Positions 41,691 through 53,905 of a stretch of 64,000 nt of DNA are shown here, in pieces. A program made the position numbers and the translations under genes. This stretch comes from Choanephora cucurbitarum (Eukaryota; Mucoromycota; Mucoromycetes; Mucorales; Choanephoraceae), in contig JAIWNI010000072.1 in NCBI GenBank assembly GCA_025331435.1, forward strand, positions 1-64,000, read 5' to 3'. Under the pieces are notes generated by a model. That model had not been told where the DNA came from, searched no databases, and saw nothing but the letters and a program-made list of their open reading frames with translations. Every line of letters begins with the position of its first letter. Positions within the stretch are counted from its first letter, which is position 1.

Positions 41691-42490
41691 GGCCCCTGAT
41701 CATGTGAGTCAAAGGTGAATGTGCAACCTAGTAAGGCATGATCTGTCCACGTTGAGTTGATGAAATTGACTGTTGATGAGTGAAGGTGGTGAAAAAGGAC
41801 AGGAGAGGCAAAGATGTAGTCGATAGTAGATTTGTGATTCCCTAGGCGGTAGGTGGGTAGGGGAGTGGTAGGTTGATCAGAATATTAAGAGCATTCATAG
41901 AAGGAAGAGGACAAGTGGTGATACCATCGATGTTGGGGGTGTAGAAGGTTAATATTAGATCTGTCAACAGTTTTACCTTGATAATTAGATATCTGGAAGT
42001 TAAAGTCGCCTAAAATTAGCATAGGAGGAAGTGCTGAATCCGAACGGAACGAAAGTATGTCATCGGAAGAAGGATTGTGTTGTTGAAAGAGTGGTAGTTG
42101 GAGAAGAGAGTCGAAGAAAGGTGCACGTTGGGCCCTCTGAGCTGGCGCATATATAACGAGGACAAGTTTGGGTGGAAAGAGATGGTTGACGTGAGATATG
42201 TGACATGCAATGACCCGTTGGTCGATGGCAATAAATTTAGGCGTGATGAGAATGGAAGGATTGAGGGAAACAATGCCACAATGTTTGGACCAAAGGGCGG
42301 TGTGAGTGAGGAATTGGGTGTTGAGCATAGGTTGAGTGGAAGATAATTCTACAGTGGTTTCTTGAAAGCATAAAACGTCGTAGCGAAGGTCGCGAAGGAT
42401 TCGTATAAAGTGAGAGCGTTATTGAGGGTCACTGAGTTTGGCTAGACTTCGGCAGTTGAGGGACCCTATTCGAAGGATGTTAGTGGTACT
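41690..42490 (-). pseudogene. LINE endonuclease (APE-type)
   Basis: Reads RIGSLNCRSLAK and DVLCFQETTVE near 42360-42480, LVIYAPAQ and MLILGDFNFQIS in frame 42328-41885, then STIDYIFASP and TDHALLGCTF near 41720-41850. These are the expected APE-endonuclease blocks (N, E, GDFN, D-H). At least two stops interrupt it: one near 42424 after the first blocks, and one at 41885 after FYECS. In the family it nicks the target DNA to prime reverse transcription. Confidence 0.8.
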
Positions 42491-42589
42491 GGAAGGAGAG
42501 GAGGAGTAAGTAGATGAGTTAGGCATAAGGTTAGTGAAAGGGGTAAAAGGGCTCTTTTTAGTTATTGGGGGCTGAGCTTAAGCCATCAG

Positions 42590-42970
42590 CTAGGCCGTCG
42601 TCGGTAGGGTCGAGTTGCATGTAGTGGGGACAGGAGCTGTAGGTTGGGAAGAAGGGCGGATGCTGTGAATAATGTTCGTAAACTGATCATTTGTGATCCA
42701 GTTCTGCTTTTGGAAAGAACGGGCGACGGAAAGCTTGCGTTGGTCTATAGGAATGCGAAGGGCGATGTTAATGAGGCGGTTTTGGTGGATTTTGGTGGCT
42801 GCGGCTGCACGTTGTGCGTCAGTGTGTTCGGTAAATTTGGGGTCCCTAAGCAAGGTGGGCGAAGTGGGGTTGAAGTCCTGAATAGGGTCAATCTCGTGCA
42901 GTTGTAGGAGACGAGTCGCTTCTTCGAGATAATCGTTATGTACCAAGATGGATGTGCTCAAAATCGACAT
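42590..42970 (-). pseudogene. LINE ORF1-like fragment
   Basis: A 126-codon frame (MSILSTSILVHND ... CNSTLPTTA) directly upstream of the endonuclease on the same strand. It is helical and charged in the middle (HTDAQRAAAATKIHQNRLINIALR), with a Pro/Thr-rich end, and has no zinc knuckle. Position suggests the remnant or C-terminus of ORF1, but it could also be a linker read in another phase. No family is recognised. Confidence 0.45.
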
Positions 42971-43099
42971 TTGAGGTGGTGATAGAAATAAACATATAAG
43001 GTAACCGGGGTGGTGATGTTTAATTTTTTACTTTTATAATCTAAACCAATGATTACCTTTTTTTTTTACGAAGACGGACTTGACAACCTCTACAACGAG

Positions 43100-44506
43100 T
43101 GAGGAGAGAAAGTCTATGATCCACTGGAAGACATTTTGACTGATGTCACCGATTCTATCATTGTTCTCGAACACATTACCAATAGAGAAAAGTATTTGAG
43201 TGCTAAGCGTCCCGAAAAATCTCGTGAACCAACTTCAACAAAGAAGCAGTCGAAACATGAAGAATTGAGAAAAGCCACCTCTTACAAGAAATGCAATGAT
43301 TTAACAAGAGAAACTTTCATTGATCGCATGCTTAAGCAGCCAGTGGAGCGAGATGTTGTAAGTAGAGTTGCGAAAGACTTGAATATCAATTACCGTACGA
43401 CCTTGAGGTAGTGGCACCTTTACAATGAAACCGAGGAAGTTGCTTATAAGAAGTCAGAACAGAACGCTGGACAAAAAAGATCCTTTACGGCTGCACATAA
43501 TGCGCACATTTATGAGCTTATCGACAACGATCCACAGTTAGTATCGCATGGCATTATTGATAGCTTAACCAAGAACTTTGAAAATTTCAAAATATCAAAA
43601 TCTCAACTCAACAACCACTTGAGGAACACAATGTTAATAACAATCAAGAAGCCCGTTTTTGAGGCTAAAGTGAGAAATTCAGCAGAAAATCTGCAAACAA
43701 GATATGAATGGTTCATGAAAGGGAAAGACTCTGATCTAGATTATACAGAAAACTGCGTTTTTATTGATGAAGCCGGTTTCCATATTAACATGAGAAACAA
43801 CTGGGCTAGGTCAAAGTCGGGAAGTATTGCTGTAGTAAAGCAGCCAAAAACTAGATCGCCCTCTCGCACTGTTATTGGTGCCATACATTCATCTGCTGTT
43901 ATGCATGTGGTTATGAGAAAGCCTCCACCAAGAAAAGAGACAGAGGCTGCTAAGAAAAAAAGAAAATCCAACATTGGAAAGAAAAGAACTGCAGCTGAAG
44001 TCGACAGATCTAACCCTTCAACAGAGGAAGATGACATTAGCAACAAACCTGTAGCCAAAGGCACTACAACTGCTCATTTTGTTAAGTTTATCAACGAGCT
44101 TCTTGATATAATGGATATGGGTGAGAGCATGAAAGGAAATTACTTAGTCCTTGACAATGCATCAATTCATAAGTCTAAGCTCATGGTTCGCAAAATCAAA
44201 AGCAGAGGCTATAGGGTTATGTACTTGCCACCTTATTCACCTGAATTGAACCCAATTGAGCAATTTTAGGCTATTGTTAAAGGCAAAATGAAGCGTAACA
44301 GATTGATGACGGAGGAGAATTTATTTAGCAGAATTGCCGACGCATGCAATGATGTGCTTATTAGCTATCTTTATGGTTTCGACAAAGCACCATTTCAAGC
44401 TTTGTCATTTTCTTTCAATAAATTTGTTTTGTTATACGCCAGTTGTGCAATGATATTTTTTACGCCGAGTCAATTTAGTACTTATGGACAATTGTCTACA
44501 GACTAA
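43100..44506 (+). pseudogene. IS630/Tc1-type transposase with two in-frame stops
   Basis: One phase runs from about 43100 to 44506 with two TAG codons, at 43409 (TTLR-stop-WHLYNETEEVAYKK) and 44267 (NPIEQF-stop-AIVKGK). Family members have Trp at such positions. The DDE acids are in CVFIDEAGFHINM, YLVLDNASIHKS and PPYSPELNPIEQF. An inserted Lys-rich segment (ETEAAKKKRKSNIGKKRT) lies between the first and second acids, a possible nuclear-localisation region. It is distinct from the Tc1 copy at 36.5 kb. Inverted termini were searched for by eye near 43000-43060 and 44510-44580 and not found. Confidence 0.85.
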
Positions 44507-44589
44507 AGGACAAATCATTTTTCCATTTGGGCCAATCATTTTTCAACCTTGGCCAGGTTTGACTGTATTGAAAAAGGGGGAGTAAAAAC

Positions 44590-44683
44590 AGTCGATTTCT
44601 TTTTCTCTTTCTCTTTCTTTTTCTTTTTCTTTTCTTTTTTATTTCTCTCTAGCATTCTTATTTCACTGTCAATATCTCTTATT
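44590..44683 (+). promoter_or_regulatory. Pyrimidine-rich leader of the TMEM41-like gene
   Basis: About 60 bases of T/C (tttctctttctctttctttttc) end just before the start codon at 44684. Similar tracts precede the genes at 20459, 45951, 47061, 47895, 50355 and 55901, so this appears to be the normal core-promoter/leader style of this genome. Confidence 0.5.
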
Positions 44684-45814
44684 ATGCATTCGGTAGAAGA
44701 AATAGAGCCGATATTACAAAAGACAACAGTTATAGAATCCTATACAGTACATGATGAAGAAACCGGAAAGCCTAAAGTGATACAAAAAGAAACGAAAGTT
44801 TGGTTCTGGACCAGCGATTCGTTTGTGTGGTCTTTGGCTACACTTGTCTTACTCTTTATGACATTCACTGCATTAGAGTACATATTGATTCGACTCAATT
44901 TGCCATCAATTAACCCGTAAGTAGAATTGGGTTATATTTGAGGACATTCGACTTATTGTTTTTGTTCACAGTGAAGACAGAGATGATATCAAGTTTCCTA
45001 GAAACCTTCAAGAACTTAGACGACTAAATGACATTTTATCTGTCTATATGGATCAGCATTTTGCCAATGTCTATCTAACTTTCTTTATTACCTATGTATA
45101 GTAAGCATCTCTTTTCATTTGTACATATATGTGTCCATATAAGCCTATCTATGCTTATCGCTCATTCCCTTTATCCAACAGCCTTCAGAGTTTCTCTATA
45201 CCCGGTTCAATGTGGCTTTCTATTCTGAGTGGTGCTCTCTTTAACTTTTGGGTTGCCCTAATTACAGTTTCTTTAGTAAGTGACTATGAAACAAGAAAAA
45301 AACCCTGTTGACTCTAAAAAGAAGGCTTTTTTTGTGCTTATTAGTGCTCTGCTATTGGTGCTAGCATAGCTTATATCATTTCCGGTAGCTTAGGCTCTGT
45401 AGCTATCATGAGATTAGTAGGACATCGACTTGATCAATGGAATCGACAGGTAAGTTCTCTTTATTCATAAAAAAAAGAGTTTACTCTAACAGTTGATGAT
45501 GCTAGTTAGTACAACATAAACAACACATGTTCAACTACATGATTGTCTTGAGAATTTCGCCTTTGCCGCCCAACTGGACTGTCAATCTAGGTTCTCCACA
45601 TTTTGGTGTGCCTCTGACAAGTTTCTTCTGGGGCACGTTTGTAGGCGTCGCTCCACCTTCGTTTATTCACGTGCAGGCTGGTGCTGCACTTGACCGACTG
45701 TCTTCTTCAGATAAACTAGAACTGCTGACACCTACCAATGTAGCCTGTTTAATGGCTGTCGCTTTGGTGGCCTTGTTGCCAGTGTTCATTCGAAGACGAT
45801 TGGCTGTGGCATAA
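44684..45814 (+). CDS. TMEM41/VTT-domain membrane protein
   Basis: Spliced model: 44684-44916, 44972-45100, 45182-45275, 45345-45449, 45506-45814; 289 residues. One transmembrane segment lies near residue 50 (WSLATLVLLFMTFTALEYIL). The VTT domain follows: SIPGSMWLSILSGALFNFWVA, SAIGASIAYIISGSLG, LRISPLPPNWTVNLGSPHFGVPL and FFWGTFVGVAPPSFIHVQAG, ending in a last membrane segment and RRR. The sequence fits TMEM41B-type proteins, ER lipid scramblases needed for autophagosome and lipid-droplet formation in animals, better than Tvp38. The long acidic/polar N-terminus is cytosolic by inference. The next gene starts 136 bases downstream on the same strand. Confidence 0.88.
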
Positions 45815-45950
45815 TGTTCTTTTGTTTTCTTACCAATCAAATACATTTCCTTTATTGTAATTTAAACTCCCTTTAGACCCTTTTCATGATGTTATGCCAA
45901 ATACACTTCTTTTTTTTTTTCTTTTTTTTTATTACTAATTATTTTCTATC

Positions 45951-46976
45951 ATGTCTTTAAAGCAAGTTGCAAGCAATAAATGCTTTGGCGGACACGTCAT
46001 CAAATACGAGCATCATTCAGATGAACTTGATTGTGATATCAAATTCAACGTGTTCTTGCCTCAGTCAAGCTCCAATGGTCAAAAAGTGCCTGCTATCTAT
46101 TTCTTGGCGGGTCTGACGTGTACTGAAGATAACTTCATTCAAAAGAGTGGTGCCATGGCTGAAGCTGCGAAACACGGTATTGCCTTGATTGCACCTGATA
46201 CTTCTCCACGTAATGTATTGCTGGTCTATACCATTATCCATAAACTAAACAGTTTGCTTTGATAGGTGGTGTCAGTATTGAAGGGGATAATGATTCTTGG
46301 GATTTCGGTACAGGTGCTGGATTTTATTTAGATGCCACTCACCCCAAATGGTCCAAGCATTACCGTATGTATTCTTACGTCACTAAGGAGCTACCTGCTC
46401 TTATTTACAAAGAATTGCCTATTGTAAGTTTTATTTTGACAGCTTATTGATCAAAGGACTAATCGACTACCATACAGGATGCTTCTCGTGTCTCTATCAT
46501 GGGCCATTCAATGGTAAGTTGAGTTTATTCATTTCTGATTTGTGAATGATGATTAATGCTTTCCCAAAAAAAAGGGTGGTCATGGTGCTTTAAGTATCTA
46601 TTTGAAGCATTTGGATCAATACAAGACTGCTTCTGCTTTCTCACCCATTGCCAACCCTGTTCAATGTCCTTGGGGTCAAAAGGCCTTTAGTAACTATCTC
46701 GGTGAAGACAAAGAAGCCTGGAAGCAGTATGATACTGTTGAGCTTCTGAAGCAAGGTCAATTCAACCAAAAGCTAGATATTCTTGTAGATGTAGGCACAG
46801 CTGATGGTTTCTTGGAAAAGGAATTGTTAATTGACAATCTCAAGAAGACAGCAGAAGAAGTTGGTCGTCAGGACGAATTCAGCATTCGTTACCAAGAGGG
46901 CTATGACCATAGTTACTTCTTCATTTCTACCTTTATTGCTGATCATATTCAACATCATGCAAAGCATTTGAAATAA
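45951..46976 (+). CDS. S-formylglutathione hydrolase
   Basis: Spliced model: 45951-46209, 46266-46423, 46478-46513, 46575-46976; 284 residues, standard for the family (esterase D). The catalytic Ser lies in GHSMGGHGAL, with the nucleophile elbow split by the third intron. The catalytic Asp is in VGTADGFL and the His in YDHSYFF. Other family blocks are [50 protein letters not shown] and [17 protein letters not shown]. The enzyme completes glutathione-dependent formaldehyde detoxification by cleaving S-formylglutathione to formate and glutathione in the cytosol. Exon 3 is only 36 bases. Confidence 0.95.
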
Positions 46977-47060
46977 ATGTGACATTAAATTCCATAAGCC
47001 ACTGTCTTCTTTTTTCTCTCTCTTTCTTTTTTTTTCTTTGCATAGAGACTAACAGAAGCA

Positions 47061-47643
47061 ATGGGAGAAAAGAACAAGATCAATACACAAGAAAACGAAA
47101 AGATTCAGACACAAATTGATGCTTCTATCGGCATTGCGCGATCTCTAATTCAGTCATGGTTGCCACCACCTAAGCCAGCAGAGAAACTCGAAGATGAACA
47201 AGACGATCTCGAGACAATGGACAAATACTCTACAGGAAGACCTGACAGGTAAAAAAAGAAAAAAGAAAGTGACATTTGATCAGAAACTCATTTATCATAA
47301 GCACAGACTCGGTTTAGGTGCCAAGTTTTTATCTCATAAAGATGCTATGCGTCATAGTGAAAATGGTAGTCTACCATCAAAGCAAGAACTTCAATTGAAA
47401 AACAAGATCCTGAATCAAAATAGACGCGCAGAAAAAGATGCACCCATCGGGAAACGAACACGTCCCGAGGATTCAGAAAGTGAAGATGAAGAAGGTTCGA
47501 GAGCATCTATGACAGGCAAAAAACAACAAAAGAAAAAACAAGAACCAGCCAATCATAGCAAGAAGAAGATTGGTCAACAAGGTGATTTCTTGTCCATGTA
47601 TTTATCTGAAAGAGCCAACAAAAAGAATAAGAAAAAGAAATGA
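47061..47643 (+). CDS. Small charged protein, DUF3245-like
   Basis: Two exons, 47061-47248 and 47307-47643; 174 residues. The splice (GAC-AG|gt ... cacag|A) yields the continuous motif GRPDRLGLGAKFLSH. This motif, with an upstream SLIQSWLPPPKP, matches a small fungal family of unknown function as I remember it (DUF3245); that assignment is from memory and tentative. The second half is Lys/Glu-rich with several basic clusters and ends KKNKKKK, suggesting a nuclear or nucleolar protein. It starts only 84 bases after the stop of the formylglutathione hydrolase, with a T/C tract between. Confidence 0.65.
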
Positions 47644-47894
47644 AAATAAAGTAGTGATACCCCCTCCTTATTCTGTATATCAAAAAAGGACAGTGTTGTT
47701 TGAGTTCTAAATCAGAAAAAATGCTGTCAAGACATCCTTCATATTGACAACATTTTCTTGGCGATTAGGTTACTCAAAAAAAAAAAGAAAGCTTCCTTAT
47801 TAAGATTTCCCTACAAGTCACTTGCTTATTTTTTTTTCTTTTCTCTCCCTCCCTATTTTTCTCTTTCTTTCTTTACCTATACTTTTTAGAAAAA

Positions 47895-49196
47895 ATGATG
47901 GTATCAACAAGCCAGATTCCAGCGAATGCAAAAAACGACTTTACTTCATTTCTAAAGTCATTGGCATCCTTTTCTGGTGATTTATCTTCACTTTCATGCC
48001 CTACTTTCTTCTTAGCACCAGTTTCCTTAATTGAATACAAGTAAGAAAAGAATGTTTTCTTGATAATAAACAAACAACTCACGTTACCATTGTTTTCTTA
48101 GTGAGAATTGGGCAGCTCAGCCTGAACTATTTGCAGCTATTCCTGAGACGCCTTCAGAAAAAGAGCGATTGTTGGCTGTCGTTAAATGGTATATTTCTTA
48201 TCTAAACGCAGCCTTCAAACGCCGTATACCACAAGGTCAAATCGATAAAAAACCATTTAATCCTATCCTGGGTGAACAATGGAAAATGAGTTGGATGCAT
48301 GATCAACATACAACACAAGTCATTTGCGAACAAGTCTGTCATCACCCACCTATCACTGCTTTCCATGTTGAAGACAAGAAAGCAGGCATTCGTCTAGATG
48401 GACATACTGGGCAGACTTCTCGTATGGCAGGCACAACATTAGTATGCGAGCAGTTTGGATGTGGACTGTTAGATCTGAAAGACCTTGGAGAGAAATACCT
48501 TTTATCGAATCCCTCATTAACTGTACGAGGTATTTGGTATGCAGGTAAGCAGCTCTCATAAACTTCTTAAGAATCATTAGGATATTCATCTTTCTTTTTG
48601 TGTATGCATACATAGCACCATTTATTGAATTGCTAGGTACAGCCTATATTCAATCATCTACTGGTTATTATGCTCATTTCGAGTTTTCATCACGCGGCTG
48701 GATCTCTGGCGAAAAGAACCATTTCAAATGCTTAATCAACCATAACGAACGCAAGACAAACCAATGGCTTTATAAGATTGAAGGACAATGGACAGGTCAA
48801 TCGACCTTGTTTGATTTTGAAAACAAACAGTCAAGTCCGTTTCTTGATGTAGAAAGCTTACAACAAGCTACTCATATTCTTCCATCTCTGGATCAAATGG
48901 GTCCTCTTGAATCTCGACGTGTCTGGTCAAAAGTAGCAGAAGCCATTCATCTTCAGAACGCCTCTATGGCCAAGAAAGAGAAATACCAAGTAGAGGAACA
49001 ACAACGGGCAGAAATGCATCAACGAGAAAAGCTTGGTGTGGATTGGCAACCTGAATTATTCCGATGGGTGGAACAAGAATCTTGTATCACCCAGTTACAA
49101 GACATGTGGATGGACGTGGCAGAAAGCACACATAAAGACAACATCTTTAAATATACTTCTCAAGGAAATTGGATACTAAAAGAAGATGCCCACTAA
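47895..49196 (+). CDS. Oxysterol-binding protein-related (ORP/Osh) lipid-transfer protein
   Basis: Spliced model: 47895-48040, 48102-48544, 48616-49196; 389 residues, the short Osh4-like form without PH or ankyrin domains. The ORP fingerprint appears as EQVCHHPPITAFHVE (the usual Ser replaced by Cys). Other family blocks: KKPFNPILGEQWKM, SRGWISGEKNHFKC, YKIEGQWTGQS, RRVWSKVAEAI, KYQVEEQQRAEMHQREK and FKYTSQGNWILK. Such proteins exchange sterol for phosphatidylinositol 4-phosphate between membranes. Start chosen at the first of two adjacent Met codons after the T/C-rich leader. Confidence 0.92.
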
Positions 49197-50354
49197 ACAC
49201 GCACATACATACATACACTCACACTCACACTCACACTCACACATATATACATATATAGGATGATATAAGAGAGAAAGAAAGAAAAGGCATATCATCATTG
49301 TAAATAAACAACCACTTCTTTCTTCTTCTTTTTTCCTGGCTTTTTTTTCTTTCTCTCTTTCTTCCTTCATCCTTCTATTTGATTCCTTACTCTGTAAAAC
49401 TAGAGCTTATAGCTCCTAATAATATGAACTTGTTATTTGATAACAAGTTGATGAACTACGCAAACAATAATAATAAAATATGGCGGAGAACTGTTTAAGC
49501 CAATCATAGAAGTTGTTAAGTTAGTAACACAAGATCGAAATAGAGCATGAATGAACAACAGGAGGCTGTTGCCGAACTTTTTGACAAGAGCTTAAATAGC
49601 TGTCTTTTATTCGTAGTTTTTATTTGACTTTCGACTCCTACTTATATTTCTCTTTTTTTTTTCTCCTGATAGAAGAGTAGAAAAATCTTGTCCTAAAAAA
49701 GAAATACAAGAGCACAGTAGCCAAATTACTCTGAATTGAAACCACTTCTTGATGTCTTTTCACTGCTATCATTTTCCTCTACATCATTAAAATATTTTGC
49801 CAAATTACTGTCTCCGCTCTTCTATTTTTCTAGATATCAGCAAGTTTTATTCTCGCCATTCATCAAGAAAAAAGATAGAGAGAAAGCTGGCATTTGTACT
49901 ACTGTAAGAGTTTTTCTATACCAACATGTAACTTCTCTATCTCGAACGGAGTTCAGTCTCTAGCTGATTCAATTCGACTGTATCGTCAATACATGTGTTG
50001 AGCGATAAAAATGTCGAGAACAGTACTTGATGTATCTTTGTACTGCGTACTATTTTGTTGTCACTTCACTCGGAGCACATATGCTTAGATTTATTTTAAA
50101 TGACCGAGCAACTTTTAAGGTTGCATGACCTGAAGATAATAATATCTGAATGCATCATAATGGCATAATAGCCCAAAGCCTTCAGCAAATGATGAATTGG
50201 CTCTACTTGGGTTTGTATCACAAATAGAGGAATATTCTCATGCCAAACTAAAAAGCCATTGTACCAGTTTAATCCAATATTTGATATATAAGTACTACTT
50301 ATCTTTCTCTCTTTCTTTCCTCTTTTTTTTTTGCTTTTTCATATATCAATCCAT
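49197..50354. other. Gap between ORP and epoxide hydrolase genes
   Basis: It contains a short (CACTCA)n/(CATA)n run at 49198-49245 in the ORP 3' region and T/C-rich segments at 49318-49380 and 50300-50340. The remaining DNA is AT-rich with no convincing frame; 49736-49963 looks like chance. Confidence 0.5.
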
Positions 50355-51927
50355 ATGTCTCATTTAAACGAAGGAGAACTTGAACCTTTTGAAGTACCTT
50401 CACTCTCACAAGACTTAAAGCAGCAACTTCAGTCAAAAGTACAGAGCACTGTTTGGCCTCATGAATTTGAAAAGGATTACAAATGGGAATTAGGTGCACC
50501 CTCTTCTGCCGTAAAGCCTATGGCTGATAAATGGGCTAATTCGTTTGATTGGGAGAAACCGAGACAAGAGATGAACAGTTGGCATCATTACCGCATGAAG
50601 ATCGATGGTCTTCTTGTTCATTATGTTCATGAGCGTTCTACTCAAGATGAAAATGCTATACCCATCATTTTAGTTCATGGCTGGCCATCTACATTTTACA
50701 TGTATCATAAAATGATTGAACCTTTACGTGATGGACATAATGGAAAGCAGGTAAAAAAAGGAGGGATTTTAGCACGCCTTTTTGTTTTTCAGTGACTCAA
50801 TTTTCTAAGAAAAGTCATTCCATGTGGTTGTACCTAGTTTACCTGGTTTTGGTTTTTCTGAAGCACCAAAAGAAAGAGGCTGTGGTGTTCGTAAGATAAG
50901 TGCAATGTTGAACAAGTTAATGGTAAACCTGGGTTATGAACGATACTGTAAGTATTATCATTATTATTATTTCTTGAGAACAACAAGAAATTCAATTCTC
51001 TCTATACCTAGTATATCATGGTGGTGATTGGGGCTCTATCATTGGTGTGTCCATTGCAACAAGCTACAGCCAGAACTGTAAAGCTTATCATACCAACTTC
51101 CCTGTAGTACCACCACCACTACCTACACTTAAAAACATCATGTCACGTCCTACCTCGGTTCTCAAATTTATAGGTGGTATGGTGCTTGGTTTCGATCGAG
51201 TGTATGGCCCGGGTCAAGTTACTTTTGGTAGCCGGTTCTTTGCATGCGCAGATCAAGATAACGAATGTGGCTACCGTGCCATTCAGGGCACTAAGCCTTA
51301 CACGCTTTCGTTTGCATTAACCGATAGCCCTGTTGGATTATTAGGTAAGTAAAAATGAAAGATCGGTTGATTTCCTCATTCAAAAAAAAAAATCATTTTA
51401 GCTTGGCTTCTCGAAAAGTTTCATCATTGGACCTATCATCCTGAAGAGAAGAAAGATAACCAAACACTTCCTGAGACAATTAGTGACGAAGAGTTCCTTA
51501 CTGAACTCACTATTTATTATATGACCAACAGTATCTCTTCCTCGGTCCGTATTTATTATGAGTTCCTTCAACAGCACGAAGCATCCTCACTCATGTCTGC
51601 TTCTGTCACAGTACCTTATGCACTTTCCTCATTCGCTCATGAATTAATGAAGGTAAACTCGAATGCAAGTGAATCAATAAGAGACCAGGAGTCCAATCAT
51701 TATTGTTTATTTAGGTACCTAAAGAATGGGCAGAGAGTTATGCCCCTCTCTGGCATTTCAAAGAATTCCCTGTTGTAAGTGTTAACTCTTTTAAAAAAAC
51801 AAAGAGAAATCATGTCCTAACCCAAGTTATAAAGGGTGGTCATTTCCCTAGCTTAGAAGAGCCTGAATTACTTTCAGAAGAATTGCAACAATTCGGTGCA
51901 TCGCTCAGAAGCAAGCATGTCTTGTAA
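50355..51927 (+). CDS. Microsomal-type epoxide hydrolase (EHN domain, alpha/beta fold)
   Basis: Spliced model: 50355-50750, 50815-50947, 51012-51344, 51402-51652, 51715-51774, 51835-51927; 421 residues. The N-terminal EHN part contains FDWEKPRQEMNSWHHYRMKIDGLLVHYVHE. The oxyanion motif follows as LVHGWPSTFYMYHKMI, then VVVPSLPGFGFSEAP. The nucleophile Asp is in YHGGDWGS and the catalytic His in GGHFPSLEEPE. No N-terminal membrane anchor is visible, unlike the mammalian microsomal enzyme. It would hydrolyse epoxides to diols; the substrate is unknown. All five introns are GT-AG, 56-66 bp. Fungal relatives often have a role in xenobiotic or lipid-epoxide turnover (general knowledge). Confidence 0.92.
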
Positions 51928-52045
51928 AAGAAAAAGAAAAAAAGAGTAGAGATGCATCAATCCTTTTGCTAAGAAAAATGCTTTTAACAACCTCAAAGTC
52001 AAATGCTTCAAAATAAACAAATTTCTCTTCATTGAGCTGAAATTC

Positions 52046-52076
<31 letters not shown>

Positions 52077-53905
52077 CAGGTACATATCTATTGTGTTTGT
52101 CAAACATTCATTTTTTGTTGTTTTGCGTTATTGGCGTTTTTGAAACAAGAAATCTCTGTTTAACGTAACACTTGACTTGCTGAACTAGATTGCTCGTCAT
52201 CGAATTCTTGGAAGGTTATTGATACGCGCATTCACAAAACTAAGCATTCTAAAAGCTTTCTAAGGTGGAAGATCTAAGCTGCTTTTTTCTTCATTTCATA
52301 GAAAGTCTTATACAATTCGCGTACCTTTTCTTTCCTGAGTCTACGTCCTAAAAAGACTGCACATCTGCTTCAATGCACTCAAGTATGGGCTTACAGAATG
52401 GAAAGAAATACTATAGTTTGATCCCCTTTCTTTTTGGCTCCTACAAGAAAATAAGCATTGAATTGTCATCACTAAGAGAAATCCAAAAAGTATCTAAGCC
52501 AAACTTAGAGAAGATAAAAGTTCACTTTCGAGACTCGTTCTTTGAAAGGAAATAGTACTATGAGTTTTGAGGTTGAAGCAATTCCTATTTTTTATTGAAT
52601 GTAGAACTTTGCTGGTAATACGTATTTCCGTATTCCACAAATTCCGCCACTTAACAAAAAGGCTCAAACCATCATCGGTTAAAATTCGGAGACGGAGCCA
52701 TTAGATCAATTCTCAGTTTCTATTTTGGGATGCGATAACAGGGACGAACAGATCATAATTCTGTCCCTGAGTCCCTGTCAGTGCACTGACAGTACTTCAA
52801 TCATGATTCATGTAGCAGTTTCTTTTATGTGAAATATAAAGAAGCTCACAAAAAGAAGACATGGTTACGACTTTTATTTACAACCATCAAGACAGGTATA
52901 TGCTGATCTGGATAACTTCCAAACATTGAATGCACCAGCCAATTTACTTTTATGAATAAATATAACCAATTTGAGAAGTACCCGGTATCTTATTAGAACG
53001 AAATTTTTTAATAAAACTTTGTTAAGGTAAGTAATCGGCCCGAATTTCTAAACCGATTCTGATATCTTATTGGTGTTCTCAGGCGACACATTCTAAAGAC
53101 CAGGAACAGGCTAAACCAGAGCCAGGCTAAACCAGAGCCAGGCTAAACCAGAGCCGTTCCTTGTTCCTTAAACCAAAAATAAGAAACATTAAGTGGTAAC
53201 TAACCTCGGTTATTAATGAACCGTTCACTAAGTTGGGGATAACTGCAAATAAGGAACACAATCATCTTCTCTTCATTGAGACCTCGGGCTGTTTCTTTGA
53301 AGTTTGTGACCCTTCAGAGTGTTTAGGTGTACCTGCTCATTTCATAACTCCCACTCTAATTCATTTACCTATTTGATGTAGGAAAAGAACCATAGCAAAA
53401 TCGAATGTATAAGCATTAACTAAAAGACATTAGTTTGTTCGCTGAAAGATATATTGTTACCAAGAGTATACTCTCCTGTCACCCTTGATTGTGTTCATTT
53501 ATACAACGCTTAGTCGAAGAACTTAATGTATACGAGGTTATGTAGTTGTCAAGGGTATTCTTGAGTTTTGCACAGTATTGTCTGCGTTACTAACAAATCA
53601 AGAGCTATTTTGCTTCTGCCTTCTTTTTCTTTAATTTTGCTCCCTCCCTCAATATACCTCAAACTGATCCATAACAAACAAACAAGTGTATATACTGTCA
53701 GTGGAATATGTAAGAATGAATTGAATTATTTGTAAGTTCTGTACTACACACGCTTGCTGATAAATGGAATCAAAGTTAGTACTGTACCAACACTTCAATG
53801 TACAAGTGCCATGTTGTTAAGCATTTGGTGTTTTCCGCTTTATCTGAGCACAGATGACTAGGCTTTGAATGATAATAACATTTGATGGGATATTTGAGTA
53901 ACATA
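51928..53905. other. Gene-poor DNA
   Basis: 2 kb with a poly-T tract at 52046-52072, a small palindrome at about 52777-52795 (tgtcagtgcactgaca), and three tandem copies of a 16-bp unit (aggctaaaccagagcc) at 53106-53153. Small frames have no motifs. No gene is supported. Confidence 0.5.

Larger units (their letters stand above)
38290..42990 (-). mobile_element. LINE-type non-LTR retrotransposon, decayed
   Basis: Minus-strand order is ORF1-like end (42970-42590), apurinic-type endonuclease, reverse transcriptase, and a C-terminal zinc-binding region. A T-tract at 38287-38295 (an A-tract on the element strand) may mark the 3' end. Multiple frame breaks make it inactive. The boundaries are approximate and no target duplication was established. 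Confidence 0.85.
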
